64,000 nucleotides of DNA from Lathyrus oleraceus (GCF_024323335.1 NC_066580.1:141288188-141352187), one strand, 5' to 3'. Shown: positions 13,436-26,039, counted from the first letter of the stretch. The notes: generated by a model from the letters alone, not told the origin. Program-made: numbers and translations.

Positions 13436-14016
13436 TGACCAGGAACCAGATTCCCAGATCTGCAATGGCTTCCTCTGCTACGAGATCTATCCAAATTCAT
13501 CCTTCCACAGTCCCAATTTCACACAAATCACTCATATCATCTAACACGAATCATCCCCTATTCGATTTCACAAATCCTAACATCATTACATATACTTTCT
13601 ATGAATTCCTTCTATTAAAATCCCAATTTTTGTTCATCCAATATGTCACCATTTTCAGCATATTATCGTTTAATAAGGTTCAGACCCCTTACCTCTTTGG
13701 ATTGAAGGAAGTTCTGAGCAGACTTTTGCCTTTTCCTCTTCCTTCTCTTTCTCTTCAGCGTTTCTCCCCTTTTTCTGACTCTGAGGCAACAACACGTGAA
13801 AACTCTGAGTTCTCCCTTTGGCCTCTTTTATCCAATTCCACTTTTACCCTTCCACTCTTCATATTCCATTTATTTTATTTATTTAATTATTATTAAAATA
13901 AATAACATCTCTAATAATGATAATAATTCCCAATATTATTTAATAATTCACTTTATCTTCAAATAATCATATTAAAATAATATTTAAATTATTCTAACGA
14001 TAATCGGGGTGTTACA

Positions 14017-14021
14017 CCTTA
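14017..14021. repeat. Right target-site duplication of Tekay-1
   Basis: CCTTA, identical to 5847-5851. Confidence 0.95.
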
Positions 14022-14430
14022 TCCTTGTGAGAGACCTATGTCTATGGTTACGGTTGAGCCATTAACTCTCCCTAACCAAGATGTATAGGAGTTGGAAGAC
14101 GCACTCGCCAAGATGAAGCGAGAGAAGGATATGTGGGAAGAGCGTTTCCATGCTTTGACCAAAAAGCATGAAGAGTTGCAGCTAGAGTCTAAGGACAAAG
14201 ATGCATTTATTGAGCTACTTGAAGACCGAGTGACAAAGAGACGAAGAGAGCCGGAGGTTTCATCTTCCTCTAGCATGCCTCAGCCTTCCATTGCTTGGAA
14301 GAAGATTGTTGATAAGCTTGTCCTCGAGAAGACTCATATGAAGGCTTCTTTTGAGACTGAGATCCGACGCATTCGAAAGAAGTACGCGCCTACAGCCAGA
14401 TCTTCTGACATTGTTGTTAGGGATCCTTAG
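14022..14430 (+). pseudogene. Ogre-1 ORF1, C-terminal part
   Basis: Continues ORF1 after the Tekay-1 insertion. An in-frame TAG just before 14092 (GTATAGGAGTTG) breaks it; a CAG to TAG change is likely. The rest is charged and helical (residues such as ELEDALAKMKREKDMWEE), consistent with a coiled-coil C-terminus. It ends with TAG at 14428-14430, followed by non-coding sequence. Confidence 0.8.
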
Positions 14431-14551
14431 GATGACTAGCCTCTTTTTCTATTTTATTTTTCATTTGGTTTCTGAAGTTGTACTCAGTGTAATCCTTCCA
14501 ATTATATAAATAAAAGAGATTTTTATGGTCATATCAAATTGTTGCAATTGT

Positions 14552-14589
<38 letters not shown>

Positions 14590-14742
14590 AGTTCCTTGAA
14601 AATAAAAACAATCAAGCATTTAATTTCATGCATCATTTGCATAAGCAGGTTTCTCTTTCTCCAGATGTCTCATTGATGTTTCTTCTGTGCTTTAGCCAAG
14701 CTGACTCATTGGTACAATACTCGCGCCAATCACTCCAGAATC
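14431..14742 (+). other. Ogre-1 spacer between ORF1 and gag with (TA)n
   Basis: Non-coding link of about 310 bases with a (TA)n run at roughly 14557-14586. Nothing else is recognisable. Confidence 0.6.
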
Positions 14743-16245
14743 ATGGAACATCTTGAGCAAGAGAAAAGAGACTTGAAAGAGGAGATCGCTCGCCTGACTG
14801 CCATGATGGAGTCAGTTTTAGCTGCACAGAGCGAGTCTTCTCCAACACATGCAACTCCTCCTCCTCAAAGGACTATCATTTCAGAGGTGGCTACCTCTAC
14901 TATTCCTGCAACTACTGCTCATTTCGCACCCAACATGCCTGCCGGATTCCCGTGGGGAATGCCGCCAAACTTCGTGCCTAAAGGCTTCGCACCTACATTT
15001 GCTTCTATGACGGCATCTGGCCCGGTCATTTTTGTGCCACCGTTTGTCGTGCATACCTTGCCTCGTGTGGAAGACGCCATATATCATTCTGAGCCGTCTG
15101 AGGGCCCGGATGTATATGAGAAGATAGATGAAATGAAAGATCAATTTCTTGAGCTGCGCAAGGAGTTGAAAACTTTGAGAGGTAAGGATTTATTTGGGAA
15201 GAGTGTTGCAGAATTGTGTTTGGTTCCAAATATGAAGATTCCAGTGAAGTTCAAAGTGCCTGACTTTGAAAAATATAAGGGGAATACATGTCCACTCAGT
15301 TATTTGGTGATGTATGCCCGCAAGATGTCTACCCAAACAGATAATGATTAGCTGTTGATCCATTACTTTCAAGACAATCTGACCGATGTTGCGCTGAGAT
15401 GGTACATGGGGTTGGATAGTATAAGCTTCCGCACATTCAACGATTTGGGCGAAGCATTTGCGAAGCAGTACAAGTACAACGTTGATATGGCTCCCGTCAG
15501 AGATCAGTTGAGATCGCTGTCTCAGAAGGACAAGGAGACATTTAAGGAGTATGCTCAGAGGTGGAGAGAACTTGCTGCTCAGATTACCCCTCCTTTAGAG
15601 GAAAATGAGATGACCAAGATTTTTCTAAAGACCCTGAGCTCATTTAATTTTGAGCGGATGATTTCCAGTGACCCCAATGATTTTACCGAAATGGTAAACA
15701 TGGGGATGAGGCTAGAAGAAGGTGTTTGATAAGGACGGTTATCTAGAGAGGAGGTGTCATCCAACAAGAGGTACGGCAATAGTTTTAGCAAGACGAAGGA
15801 CAATGAAGCTAATGCAGTTTCCAGTGGGAAGCAAAGGAAGCCTCATATTAGAAGAAGTCAACCACCCCGTCAACATCATCATCAAGTATCTTCCGCAATT
15901 CTTGTGTTTTCAGCAAACCAATCAGCACAAATTCAACAACAACAACGTCAACACCAACAACCACAAAAACGAACAAACACCTACAACAACAACAATCCCA
16001 ACAATCATCAGCAACAAAATTTTGAGAGGAAGAAGGTCTCTTTCGACCCAATTTTAGTGAGATATGTAGAACTATATCCATCATTGCTTCTCAAGAACCT
16101 GCTACAACCGAGAAATCCTCCGCAAATCCCTGAACCACTTCCATGGTGGTACAAGTCGAAACTCCATTGTGATTTTCATCAAGGAGCTCCCGGACATGAT
16201 ATAGAGAATTGTTACCCACTTAAATATGAGTTCAGAAGCTGGTAA
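14743..16245 (+). pseudogene. Ogre-1 gag
   Basis: Starts MEHLEQEKRDLKEEIARL, a coiled-coil opening typical of Ogre gag, and runs in one frame through stops at 15349-15351 (TAG) and 15727-15732 (TGA TAA). The central segment (RWYMGLDSISFRTFNDLGEA, YAQRWRELAAQI) is the retrotransposon gag core that packages RNA. The C-terminal part is rich in Gln and Asn, followed by a Cys/His motif (CDFHQGAPGHDIENC) near 16165-16215. A one-base loss near 16236 shifts the frame and ends it at TAA 16243-16245. Most lesions fit C-to-T change at methylated sites. Confidence 0.88.
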
Positions 16246-17105
16246 AAAGTGGAATGGTGTCCTTTGAGGATCGCGCACCCAATGTGAAAGCTAACCCACT
16301 ACCTGCCCATGGAAATTCATCTGTCAATATGGTGGATGGCTGTCCTGGGGAGTTTAAAATATACGATGTCCACTTCATTTGAAGGTCCTTGGTAAGGATG
16401 CACAAGGATATTTGCTTGGTGAGTGATTGTGAACACGACCATGATGGTTATGCAATCTGCAGTGTTAACCCAAGGGGTTGTATGATTGTCAAAAGGGACA
16501 TCCAATGGTTGATGGATGAAGGCATGATTCAAATATTCCAATCCCGTCACTTAGGTGATGATGTGAATGTCATTGTTCCCGTATTCAAAAGTCCTGAAAG
16601 AGTGGTGATTCAATATGATAGTAGCAGCAGTAACGGTATCAGCAAGTGATTGGTATCGTCGTTGGTTATACGGTTGGCGGGTTCAGTCCCGTATGCATCC
16701 GATAAAGTTGTTCCTTATCAGTACAATGCAACTATGTTGAAAGATGGTCAAGAGGTTCCATTACCTACGACCAGTTCTGTCGTAAGCATTGTTGATGTTA
16801 CTAAGGTGACCCGTAGTGGTCGAGTGTTTGGGTCGGTATTCCCAAAGAGTGTAGAAGATTATTCAGTTGGTAAGAAGGTGGAAGTGCCTGCAGTAGATCC
16901 AGTTAGCGCTCCGAAGTGTCAGTCTGGTGAATCCAGCAGTTTGAAGCCTAACGATGGTGATGAGGTACTTAGACTGATAAAGAAGAGTGAGTTCAATGTG
17001 GTGGAGCAGCTGCTCCAAACCCTCTCAAAAATTCCAGTATTGTCTCTATTAATGAATTCCGAAGCACACAGAGAAGCACTATAAAGAGTTCTAGAGCAAG
17101 CTTTC
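16246..17105 (+). pseudogene. Ogre-1 gag-protease linker region
   Basis: Coding remnants continue after the frameshift (16389-16649 and 16650-17084). They are separated by TGA near 16380 (RSL context), TGA at 16647-16649 and TAA at 17082-17084. The text (such as MHKDICLVSDCEHDHDGYA) is the conserved but uncharacterised stretch between Ogre gag and protease. No catalytic motif is visible. Confidence 0.75.
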
Positions 17106-18014
17106 ATGGAACACAATGTTACGGTGGATCAGTTTGATCATATTGTGGCTAACATCACTTCCTGTAATAATCTCAGTTTCTGTGATGAAGAACTCCCCGA
17201 GGAGGGTAGGAATCATAACTTGGCTTTGCATATCTCAATGAAATGCAAAGGTGACGCTTTATCCAATGTGCTAGTTGACACCGGATCCTCGTTGAATGTG
17301 TTGTCGAAGTCAACATTGTCAAAGTTGTCATACCAAGGAGCGCATATGAGATATAGTGGTGTAATCGTCAATGATTTTGACGGTTCGCGCAAGACGGTGA
17401 TTGGTGAAGTGGACCTTCTAGTAAAGATAGGTCCGAGTGATTTTCATATTACTTTTCAAGTAATGGATATCCACCCGGCCTACAGTTGTCTATTGGGAAG
17501 GCCATGGATCCATGAGACGGGAGTTGTTACCTCCATATTGCATCAGAAACTCAAGTTTGTCAAGAATGGGAAGTTAGTCATTGTTGGCGGGGAGAAGGCA
17601 CTGTTGGTTAGCCACCTGTCATTTTTCTCTTATGTTGAAGCTAAGGATGAGGTTGGAACTCTGTTCCAAGCCTTATCTATTGTTGTTGAAAAGAGAGTTG
17701 GGGCGCCTATGTCCTCATTGAAAGATGCAAGGAAGATTGTTGAAGAAGGAAATGTTGATCAGTGGGGACGAATGGTAAAGGTCTCCGATATCAAGAACAA
17801 AACCGGTCTAGGTTTTCAGCAAGGTTTGTCAGTTGTTAGATTGGAGTATATGCAACTCAGCTTCCGTAGCAGAGGCTTCATTCATGGCAATGAATAACAC
17901 TTCGCTGCTGTCCTAGAGGATGACTGAGGAAGAGTGCGCCAATTTTGTGACGCGTGGAAAGGCCTACAACAATTGGATTGTTGTTGATATTCCTAGTATT
18001 ATGCATCGATCTAA
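17106..18014 (+). pseudogene. Ogre-1 aspartic protease
   Basis: Contains VDTGSSLNVL near 17275, the active-site motif of a retroviral-type aspartic protease that would mature the polyprotein. The LLGRPWIHETG motif follows near 17493. The frame ends at TAA 17895-17897, and a shift of one base near 17925 moves the remaining tail (ending MHRSK) into another frame. It then runs to the likely splice donor at 18015. The breaks make this copy inactive. Confidence 0.87.
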
Positions 18015-18271
18015 GTAATTGCTTTTATTTGTTTTAGAAAATCCTTCTCCTAGGCCTAAGGGAGAAGTGAACATTGTTTGGGCATTAAAATTTGATCATT
18101 AATAAAGTATAATTTTATTCATCCACATCTATGATGTTTTGTTTTTACTTTTCGCTTTATTCTGAAAATGGTAATCACAAAAAACATAAATAAATAATAT
18201 AATCGTCCATCTGCATAATATTTAGCCACAAATTAACTTCTCTAAAATCAAAATATCAAATCATTATGTAG
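18015..18271 (+). other. Probable Ogre-1 intron between protease and RT
   Basis: Donor CTAA|GTAATT and acceptor TTATGTAG|GTTGG enclose 257 AT-rich bases. Splicing joins the tail of the protease frame (MHRSK) directly to LVSNPIEYNDPYPSP in frame and removes the TAA at the junction. A spliced intron at this place is an established feature of Ogre elements. The exact sites here are inferred from sequence. Confidence 0.6.
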
Positions 18272-18413
18272 GTTGGTTTCTAACCCCATTGAATATAATG
18301 ATCCTTATCCTTCTCCAAATTTTGAATTCCCTGTGTTTGAGGCTGAGGAGGAAAGTGATGAAGAAGTGAGTGATGAATTGTCTCGTCTTCTTGAGCATGA
18401 AGGAAATGCCATT
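18272..18413 (+). pseudogene. Ogre-1 start of RT exon, cut by Tekay-2
   Basis: Acidic segment (VFEAEEESDEEVSDELSRLL) preceding RT in Ogre pol. The frame is open to 18413, where Tekay-2 begins, and resumes at 26625. Confidence 0.75.
18409..18413. repeat. Left target-site duplication of Tekay-2
   Basis: CCATT, repeated at 26620-26624 after the element. Confidence 0.95.
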
Positions 18414-18889
18414 TGTAACACCCTTCTAAAATACCCCAATTATTTAATAACAACAACAATTATATATATCAGAGTAATCATGCACCAAGGGTGTCACACA
18501 ACATTTCACATCATAAAAACTGTCATGCTCTTTATTTAATCAAAATAAACATTTTTGTTTGCAAAATTCGCAGCGGATAGAAATCAACCAACCATTCAAA
18601 ACATATAACATTTTACAGGTAAAAAGGTTCAATAACCAACAAAACGATTAAAACATCCCGTCCCGATGTTACATCTATCAGAGCACGACCCACTAAAGCG
18701 ACTACACTAGACTCTAAGCATTAGCTTCTACTCAACTCATTGCTCGTTACCTGAAAAATGGTTGTAAGGGTGAGTTCCTCAATCGATATAACAAACATTA
18801 TAATTTATCATGTTATGTTAAGTAAATTCACACGTTAATCACCCTAATCATATCATGCATTCAGTAACGGCACATCAACTCAAATATCA

Positions 18890-19370
18890 TACTCAATAAC
18901 AACGTAAAATGCAACTCAATAACGACATAAAAATGCAACTCAATAACAACATAAAATGCAACTCAAATGAGACTCGACTCGTCATGCATGTGGTACCATT
19001 CGGAGTAAAACTCCCAACTTAAAATCATTGCCATTTTAGTGGGCATCAAGGCATAAGCCTTCAACTTTCAACTTAAAATTTTGCCAATCCAGGCCAACGT
19101 GGTGTGAGCAAAGCTCCGATTTTTGCCAATCCAGGCCAACGTGGTGTGAGCAAAGCTCCGACTTAATGCATATGAAATGTACATGGCATACACGACTTTA
19201 CAATTCCAACAACATAATAATAACAGCAACACAGCAAGGTTTCAACATAATCAACTTATAATCAACTTTGGCTCATCAAGCCTACAACTCAGTATTTTCA
19301 ACAAAATCAACTTATAATCAACTTTGGCTCACCAGCCTACAACTCAGTATTTTCAACAACTTTAACACAA
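18890..19370. repeat. Cluster of short tandem duplications in Tekay-2 LTR
   Basis: Three units built on TAAAATGCAACTCA near 18900-18965, two copies of a 42-bp unit beginning TTGCCAATCCAGGCC (19081 and 19123), and two copies of a 56-bp unit beginning AATCAACTTATAATC (19249 and 19305). The same set recurs in the 5' LTR near 25250-25730. Confidence 0.8.
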
Positions 19371-19501
19371 CTTATCAACATATTTATATCAACACTTCAT
19401 AACATAACCCAACAGAATTACTCATCAAAATTAACGATAATAGGATAATCACCAATTATGTTCACAACATTAAAATACCAATTTTTCTGATTTCCAACAG
19501 T

Positions 19502-19681
19502 GTTAACCGGTTAACGCCCTGGGTTAACCGGTTAACGCAGGACAAAAATACATTTTCTGGCAAAACGCAACAGTGTTAACCGGTTAACGCCCTGGGTTAA
19601 CCGGTTAACGCAGGCAAAACAGCACATTTTCACAAAATATAACAGTGTTAACCGGTTAACACCCTGGGTTAACCGGTTAAC
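19502..19681. promoter_or_regulatory. GTTAACCGGTTAAC palindrome array in Tekay-2 3' LTR
   Basis: Six copies of a 14-bp perfect palindrome in three pairs, 21 bp within a pair and 72-73 bp between pairs. It duplicates the array of the 5' LTR (25860-26039). Confidence 0.8.
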
Positions 19682-20261
19682 GCAGACGAAACAGCAGTTC
19701 CTGCGCTAACACAAGGCAGAACGCAGAGTTTTCCGCATTTTCCGCCGTTGGAGGACTTCCGGACCTCCGATTCCAATTCCGTAAAAAGCTATACGTTCGG
19801 AAATTCACAACTAACCCAAACACATATTCAATTACAGCCTAAACACAGTTTCATCCAACGTAATTTTCCAGCATTCATAATCCCAATTAGGGTCAATTCA
19901 ACGGCTATCACTACCCATGACATGTTAATTTATAATACCCATTAAACGACGATAAACCCCCCTTACCTGAGATAATCCGGCAATCTCTAAGCTTCGAGCT
20001 TTTCCGTTCTTCAACCTTTGCTCTCTAGCTCTTCCTCTTTGCCCTTTTCTCCTCTTCTCTGCAGCTTCTCCGTTTTCACGTAAAACCCTTTTACAAAAAT
20101 GAAAACTCTTTTTCCTTATTCCAACTTATATATTTTCCACTAATTATTATTCCAAATAATAATAATAATAATCCAATAATATTTCCAATTAATTAATTAA
20201 ATTAATAAATATTATATTAATTTAAATTAAATAATTAGCCTTATTTCATCGGGGTGTTACA

Positions 20262-20275
20262 ACTCTCCCCCACTA
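20262..20275 (-). other. Tekay-2 polypurine tract
   Basis: Minus strand TAGTGGGGGAGAGT immediately before the 3' LTR, nearly the same as in Tekay-1. Confidence 0.9.
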
Positions 20276-20303
20276 AAAGAGTTTTCGTCCTCGAAAACAT
20301 ACC

Positions 20304-23300
20304 TCAAGCAAATAACTCTGGATAAGACTCTTTCATCTGACTCTCCAGTTCCCAAGTCACATTGCCACCTGCTGGTCCTCCCCAAGCTACTTTCACCAAG
20401 GCAATCTCTTTACCCCGCAACTGCTTCAACTCTCGATCTTCAATCCTCATAGGTGATGTTTCAACAGTCAGGTTATCTCTCACCTGTACATCATCTACTT
20501 GGATCACATGCGACGGATCATGAATATACCTCCTCAACTGAGACACATGAAAAACCCCATGCAAATTCGCAAGTGCCGGCGGTAAAGCGATACGATAGGC
20601 TACCTCTCCTATCCTCTCCAAAATATGATAAGGACCAATAAATCGAGGTGTCAACTTCTTTGACTTCAAAGCTCGACCAACCCCAGTTATCGGAGTAACA
20701 CGAAGAAACACATGATCTCCCTCTTGAAATTCAAGTGACTTCCTCCTCTTGTCATGATAACTCTTCTGACGACTCTGAGCAATTCTCATCTTCTCCTGAA
20801 TCATCTTAATCTTTTCTGTAGTCTGTTGAACAATCTCCGGTCCAACCACAGCACTCTCACCGGACTCATACCAACATAAAGGTGTCCGACATCTCCTACC
20901 ATACAAAGCTTCAAACGGCGCCATACCAATGCTCGAATGAAAACTATTGTTGTAGGTAAACTCAATCAAAGGTAAATAACAATCCCAAGTACCTCCCTTC
21001 TCCAAAACACAAGCTCTCAAAAGATCCTCCAATGACTGAATCGTCCTCTCAGTCTGACCATCAGTCTGCGGATGATATGCAGAACTCAATCTCAGCTTAG
21101 TTCCCAAAGCTCTCTGCAAACCTTCCCAGAATTTCGATGTAAATCTAGGATCTCTGTCCGAAACAATACTCGACGGAATACCATGCAAACTTACAATTTT
21201 CTCAATATACAACTCGGCTAATCTCTCTAACGGATAATCCATTCTGATCGGAATGAAATGAGCCGACTTGGTCAATCTGTCAACAATCACCCAAATGGCT
21301 TCAAAATTCTTATTTGTCCTCGGCAAACCAGAAACAAAATCCATACTGATACTATCCCACTTCCACTCTGGAATAGCCAACGGTTGCATTAGCCCAGACG
21401 GCTTCTGATGCTCAATCTTTGACTTCTGACAAGTCAAACAAGAGTAAACAAAACTCGCAATTTCTCTTTTTATTCCCGGCCACCAAAATAACTTTTTCAA
21501 ATCATGATACATCTTCGTAGCTCCAGGATGAATACTCAACCCACTACGATGCCCTTCTTCAAGAATACTCTTCTTAAGTTCGGCAACATCCGGAATACAC
21601 ACTCGCTTACCAAATTTCAGAATACCATTTTCATCAACTCTGAATTCACCACCTTGACCTTGATTCACTAAAGTCAACTTATCAACCAAAAGCATATCGG
21701 ATTTCTGACCCTCTCTGATCTCATCCAGAATACCACTTGTTAACTTCAACATCCCCAATTTAACACTATTGTGAGTACTCTCACACACCAAACTCAAGTC
21801 TCTAAACTGCTCAATTAAATCCAATTCCTTAACCATTAGCATAGACATATGTAATGATTTCCGACTCAATGCATCAGCTACTACATTTGCTTTACCCGGA
21901 TGGTAATTCAAACCAAAGTCATAATCCTTCAGAAACTCTAACCATCTCCTCTGTCTCATATTCAGCTCTTTCTGATCAAACAAATACTTTAAACTTTTAT
22001 GGTCACTGAAAACTTCAAATCTTGACCCGTACAAGTAATGCCTCCACAATTTCAGAACAAACACCACAGCTGCCAACTCTAAATCGTGCGTCGGATAGTT
22101 CCTCTCATGAACCCTCAGCTGTCTCGAAGCAGAAGCTATAACCTGCTTATTCTGCATCAACACACCACCCAAACCCAACAATGAAGCATCACAGTAAACT
22201 TCAAATGGTTCCGATGAACTCGGTAATATCAGAATAGGAGCAGTAGTCAACCTTCTCTTTAACTCTTGGAAACCTTCTTCACATTTTGAGTCCCAGACAA
22301 ACGCTTGCCCCTTTCTAGTCAACATCGTCAACGGTAACGCCAACTTAGAAAATCCCTCAATGAACTTCCTATAATAACCAGCCAAACCAAGGAAACTTCG
22401 AATCTTAGCAACAGACTTCGGAGCTTCCCACTTAGATACCGCTTCTATCTTAGAAGGATCAACAGCAACACCACCTCTTGAAATCACATGACCCAGAAAA
22501 CTTACCTCTTCTAACCAAAATTCACACTTGGACAATTTAGCAAACAACTTCTTTTCTCGTAGAACTTCTAAAACCACTCTCAAATGCTCGGCATGCTCTT
22601 CTTCAGATTTCGAATACACCAAAATATCATCAATAAACACCACCACAAACTTGTCTAGGTACGGATGGAAAATCCTATTCATATACTCCATAAATACTCC
22701 AGGCGCATTAGTCACACCAAAAGGCATTACAGAATACTCATAATGTCCATACCTTGTTCTGAAAGCAGTCTTCTGAATATCCTCGGTTTTCACACATATC
22801 TGATGATACCCAGATCTCAAATCTATTTTGCTGAACACACTTGCACCAACCAACTGATCCATCAAATCATCAATCCTCGGCAAAGGATACCGATTCTTGA
22901 TCGTCACTTTATTCAGTTGCCTGTAGTCCACACACAACCTCATAGTACCTTCTTTCTTCTTAACCAATAGCACTGGTGCACCCCACGGTGACACACTCGG
23001 ACGAATAAATTTCTTATCCAACAGATCTTCCAACTGACTCTTCAATTCAGTTAATTCAACAGCAGACATACGGTACGGAGCCATCGATATCGGCCTAGTA
23101 CCAGGTACCAAATCAATCGAGAACTCCACTTCGCGCTCTGGCGGTAATTCATTCACCTCTTCCGGGAATACATCAGGAAAATCACACACCACGGCTAGAT
23201 CGCCAATCACCAGTTTATCTTTAGCCTCCAAAGTCGCTAACAGCATAAACAACTCTGCCCCATCAGCTACTTCCTCATTCACTTGCCTTGCTGATAGAAA

Positions 23301-24656
23301 CAAACTCTTTCCCTCCTCAATCTCAGGAAAGACCACCGTCTTATCAAAACAGTTGATAGAAACTCGGTTAAACACCAACCAGTTCATACCCAGAATAACA
23401 TCAATCTGCACTAGTGGAAGACACACTAGGTCCATCCCAAAGTCTCTACCAAAAATACTCAAAGGACAATTTAAACAAACCGAAGTAGTAGTCACTGAAC
23501 CCTTCGCAGGAGTATCAATTACCATACTACCAAACATCTCAGATATCTCTAACTTAAGTTTCACAGCACAATCCAAAGATATAAAGGAATGAGTCGCACC
23601 TGTGTCAATAATAGCTACAAGAGGAAAGCCATTAATATAACACGTACCTCGGATAAGTCTGTCCTCACTGGAGGTTTGAGTTCCGGTCAATGCGAACACC
23701 TTCCCCGTCTGAGATTTCTTTGGCTTCTGACACTGACTTCCAATATGCCCTTCTTCGCCACAATTAAAACAAATCACTTCCTTGTGCTTGCAATCAGCTA
23801 TTGCATGACCAGTCTTACCACAGCGAAAACACCTCTTTACTTCAGCAGTGCATACATTACTCTTATGACCAGCCTGACCACATTTGAAGCAAACTATACC
23901 AACAGGAGCACCTCCCCTACTAGTCCTCTGAGCCGGAGCAGCTCCTTGTTTCCCTTTTCCCACTGGGGCATCATACGGCTTCCCACGGTTTTGATGTTGC
24001 TTGCCTCTGCGGTCACTGACAATCTTGTAATGAGCATTATTGTCTTCCTCAAATATCCTGCAGCTATCAACCAATTCAGTAAAAATGCGTATCTTCTGAT
24101 ACCCAACAGCCTTCTTAATTTCAGAGCGCAGTCCGTTTTCAAACTTGATGCACTTTGAAAATTCAGCACCAGCACCAGTGTAATGAGGATAAAATTTGGA
24201 CAGCTCTACAAATTTCGCAGCATAATCAGTGACAGACATGTTTCCTTGCTTCAGCTCAAGGAACTCAATTTCCTTCTTACCACGGACATCTTCCGGATAG
24301 TACTTTCTCAGAAATTCCCTACGGAATACATCCCAAGTAATGGCTTCACCTGCCACGGTCAACCTCTCGTGAGTCTCTAGCCACCAGTCATCAGCTTCGA
24401 CTGCTAGCATGTGAGTACCATACCGAACCTTCTGAGCTGGAGTGCAATCCATAACACGGAAGATTCTCTCGATCTCCTTCAACCATCCCAAGGCTGCATC
24501 TGGATCATGCTTCCCTTTAAACACCGGCGGATTCTCTCTCTGAAAAGTCGCCAAGCTACGTGATCCAGCATCACCACCAGCATTTGGCAAGTTCTGCACA
24601 GCTTGTGCCATTGCTTGCATTGCGGCAGCCATTGCAGCGTCATTCCTTCCAGCCAT
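20304..24656 (-). CDS. Tekay-2 gag-pol polyprotein (1450 aa, intact)
   Basis: One open frame from [16 protein letters not shown] to ESYPELFA. Three zinc knuckles ([42 protein letters not shown]) end gag. Protease has [14 protein letters not shown] has [10 protein letters not shown], RNase H has YCDASLLG and [10 protein letters not shown]. Integrase has an HHCC finger (GHRSG...CLTCQKS) and DDE residues in SMDFVSG, SDRDPRF and TERTIQ. The GPYHI module and a chromodomain-like tail ([14 protein letters not shown]) follow. Pol is very close to Tekay-1 while gag is more diverged. No lesion is visible, so this is a candidate active copy. Confidence 0.96.
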   Translation of the reverse strand: MAGRNDAAMAAAMQAMAQAVQNLPNAGGDAGSRSLATFQRENPPVFKGKHDPDAALGWLKEIERIFRVMDCTPAQKVRYGTHMLAVEADDWWLETHERLTVAGEAITWDVFRREFLRKYYPEDVRGKKEIEFLELKQGNMSVTDYAAKFVELSKFYPHYTGAGAEFSKCIKFENGLRSEIKKAVGYQKIRIFTELVDSCRIFEEDNNAHYKIVSDRRGKQHQNRGKPYDAPVGKGKQGAAPAQRTSRGGAPVGIVCFKCGQAGHKSNVCTAEVKRCFRCGKTGHAIADCKHKEVICFNCGEEGHIGSQCQKPKKSQTGKVFALTGTQTSSEDRLIRGTCYINGFPLVAIIDTGATHSFISLDCAVKLKLEISEMFGSMVIDTPAKGSVTTTSVCLNCPLSIFGRDFGMDLVCLPLVQIDVILGMNWLVFNRVSINCFDKTVVFPEIEEGKSLFLSARQVNEEVADGAELFMLLATLEAKDKLVIGDLAVVCDFPDVFPEEVNELPPEREVEFSIDLVPGTRPISMAPYRMSAVELTELKSQLEDLLDKKFIRPSVSPWGAPVLLVKKKEGTMRLCVDYRQLNKVTIKNRYPLPRIDDLMDQLVGASVFSKIDLRSGYHQICVKTEDIQKTAFRTRYGHYEYSVMPFGVTNAPGVFMEYMNRIFHPYLDKFVVVFIDDILVYSKSEEEHAEHLRVVLEVLREKKLFAKLSKCEFWLEEVSFLGHVISRGGVAVDPSKIEAVSKWEAPKSVAKIRSFLGLAGYYRKFIEGFSKLALPLTMLTRKGQAFVWDSKCEEGFQELKRRLTTAPILILPSSSEPFEVYCDASLLGLGGVLMQNKQVIASASRQLRVHERNYPTHDLELAAVVFVLKLWRHYLYGSRFEVFSDHKSLKYLFDQKELNMRQRRWLEFLKDYDFGLNYHPGKANVVADALSRKSLHMSMLMVKELDLIEQFRDLSLVCESTHNSVKLGMLKLTSGILDEIREGQKSDMLLVDKLTLVNQGQGGEFRVDENGILKFGKRVCIPDVAELKKSILEEGHRSGLSIHPGATKMYHDLKKLFWWPGIKREIASFVYSCLTCQKSKIEHQKPSGLMQPLAIPEWKWDSISMDFVSGLPRTNKNFEAIWVIVDRLTKSAHFIPIRMDYPLERLAELYIEKIVSLHGIPSSIVSDRDPRFTSKFWEGLQRALGTKLRLSSAYHPQTDGQTERTIQSLEDLLRACVLEKGGTWDCYLPLIEFTYNNSFHSSIGMAPFEALYGRRCRTPLCWYESGESAVVGPEIVQQTTEKIKMIQEKMRIAQSRQKSYHDKRRKSLEFQEGDHVFLRVTPITGVGRALKSKKLTPRFIGPYHILERIGEVAYRIALPPALANLHGVFHVSQLRRYIHDPSHVIQVDDVQVRDNLTVETSPMRIEDRELKQLRGKEIALVKVAWGGPAGGNVTWELESQMKESYPELFA

Positions 24657-24755
24657 TTCAACTTATCACTACAACACAACTTAAAAGTTAGACTAGTAAC
24701 AATTACACAATTGTTAGACAGTAACGACACGACAACTGGCCGGACAGACCGACCT

Positions 24756-24767
24756 GCTCTGATACCA
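24756..24767 (-). other. Tekay-2 primer binding site (initiator tRNA-Met)
   Basis: Minus strand TGGTATCAGAGC, four bases from the 5' LTR end. Confidence 0.93.
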
Positions 24768-25738
24768 CTTATGTAACACCCTTCTAAAATACCCCAATTA
24801 TTTAATAACAACAACAATTATATATATCAGAGTAATCATGCACCAAGGGTGTCACACAACATTTCACATCATAAAAACTGTCATGCTCTTTATTTAATCA
24901 AAATAAACATTTTTGTTTGCAAAATTCGCAGCGGATAGAAATCAACCAACCATTCAAAACATATAACGTTTTACAGGTAAAAAGGTTCAATAACCAACAA
25001 AACAATTAAAACATCCCGTCCCGATGTTACATCTATCAGAGCACGACCCACTAAAGCGACTACACTAGACTCCAAGCATTAGCTTCTACTCAACTCATTG
25101 CTCGTTACCTGAAAAATGGTTGTAAGGGTGAGTTCCTCAATCGATATAACAAACATTATAATTTATCATGTTATGTTAAGTAAATTCACACGTTAATCAC
25201 CCTAATCATATCATGCATTCAGTAACGGCACATCAACTCAAATATCATACTCAATAACAACGTAAAATGCAACTCAATAACGACATAAAAATGCAACTCA
25301 ATAACAACATAAAATGCAACTCAAATGAGACTCGACTCGTCATGCATGTGGTACCATTCGGAGTAAAACTCCCAACTTAAAATCATTGCCATTTTAGTGG
25401 GCATCAAGGCATAAGCCTTCAACTTTCAACTTAAAATTTTGCCAATCCAGGCCAACGTGGTGTGAGCAAAGCTCCGATTTTTGCCAATCCAGGCCAACGT
25501 GGTGTGAGCAAAGCTCCGACTTAATGCATATGAAATGTACATGGCATACACGACTTTACAATTCCAACAACATAATAATAACAGCAACACAGCAAGGTTT
25601 CAACATAATCAACTTATAATCAACTTTGGCTCATCAAGCCTACAACTCAGTATTTTCAACAAAATCAACTTATAATCAACTTTGGCTCACCAGCCTACAA
25701 CTCAGTATTTTCAACAACTTTAACACAACTTATCAACA

Positions 25739-25746
25739 TATTTATA
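25739..25746 (-). promoter_or_regulatory. TATA box of Tekay-2 5' LTR
   Basis: Minus strand TATAAATA (context GATATAAATATG), 113 bp downstream of the last palindrome at 25860. Confidence 0.6.
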
Positions 25747-25859
25747 TCAACACTTCATAACATAACCCAACAGAATTACTCATCAAAATTAACGATAATA
25801 GGATAATCACCAATTATGTTCACAACATTAAAATACCAATTTTTCTGATTTCCAACAGT

Positions 25860-26039
25860 GTTAACCGGTTAACGCCCTGGGTTAACCGGTTAACGCAGGA
25901 CAAAAATACATTTTCTGGCAAAACGCAACAGTGTTAACCGGTTAACGCCCTGGGTTAACCGGTTAACGCAGGCAAAACAGCACATTTTCACAAAATATAA
26001 CAGTGTTAACCGGTTAACACCCTGGGTTAACCGGTTAAC
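25860..26039. promoter_or_regulatory. GTTAACCGGTTAAC palindrome array in Tekay-2 5' LTR
   Basis: Sites start at 25860, 25881, 25933, 25954, 26005 and 26026. Pairs are 21 bp apart and joined by a constant-length 7-base spacer (GCCCTGG or ACCCTGG). Pairs recur at 73 and 72 bp. The half site GGTTAA matches the GT-1 trihelix element; binding is inference. Confidence 0.8.

Larger units (their letters stand above)
5852..14016 (-). mobile_element. Tekay-1, complete Tekay/Del-lineage chromovirus
   Basis: An 8165-bp element with LTRs of 1814 and 1823 bp, PBS, polypurine tract, one uninterrupted gag-pol ORF and a perfect TSD (CCTTA). LTR ends form inverted TGTAACACC...GGTGTTACA. By eye the LTRs differ by one 9-bp indel (present near 12690, absent near 6345) and about five substitutions. 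That means a very recent insertion, on the order of 0.1 My at the commonly used plant LTR rate. It is inserted antisense into Ogre-1 ORF1. Confidence 0.96.
12194..14016 (-). repeat. Tekay-1 5' LTR
   Basis: The right-hand LTR, 1823 bp, drives minus-strand transcription. It holds the TACGCGTA array (13210-13435) and a TATA-like TATAGATA (13084-13091). Nine bases longer than the 3' LTR because of a short repeat indel near 12690. Confidence 0.95.
18414..20261 (-). repeat. Tekay-2 3' LTR
   Basis: TGTAACACCC...GGGGTGTTACA. Contains short tandem duplications (18890-19370), a TATA box (19381-19388) and the GTTAACCGGTTAAC array (19502-19681). Confidence 0.95.

Noticed and set aside
14557..14586. (TA)n run as a possible replication or regulatory element
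   Set aside because: A simple microsatellite between ORF1 and gag; nothing else supports a function.
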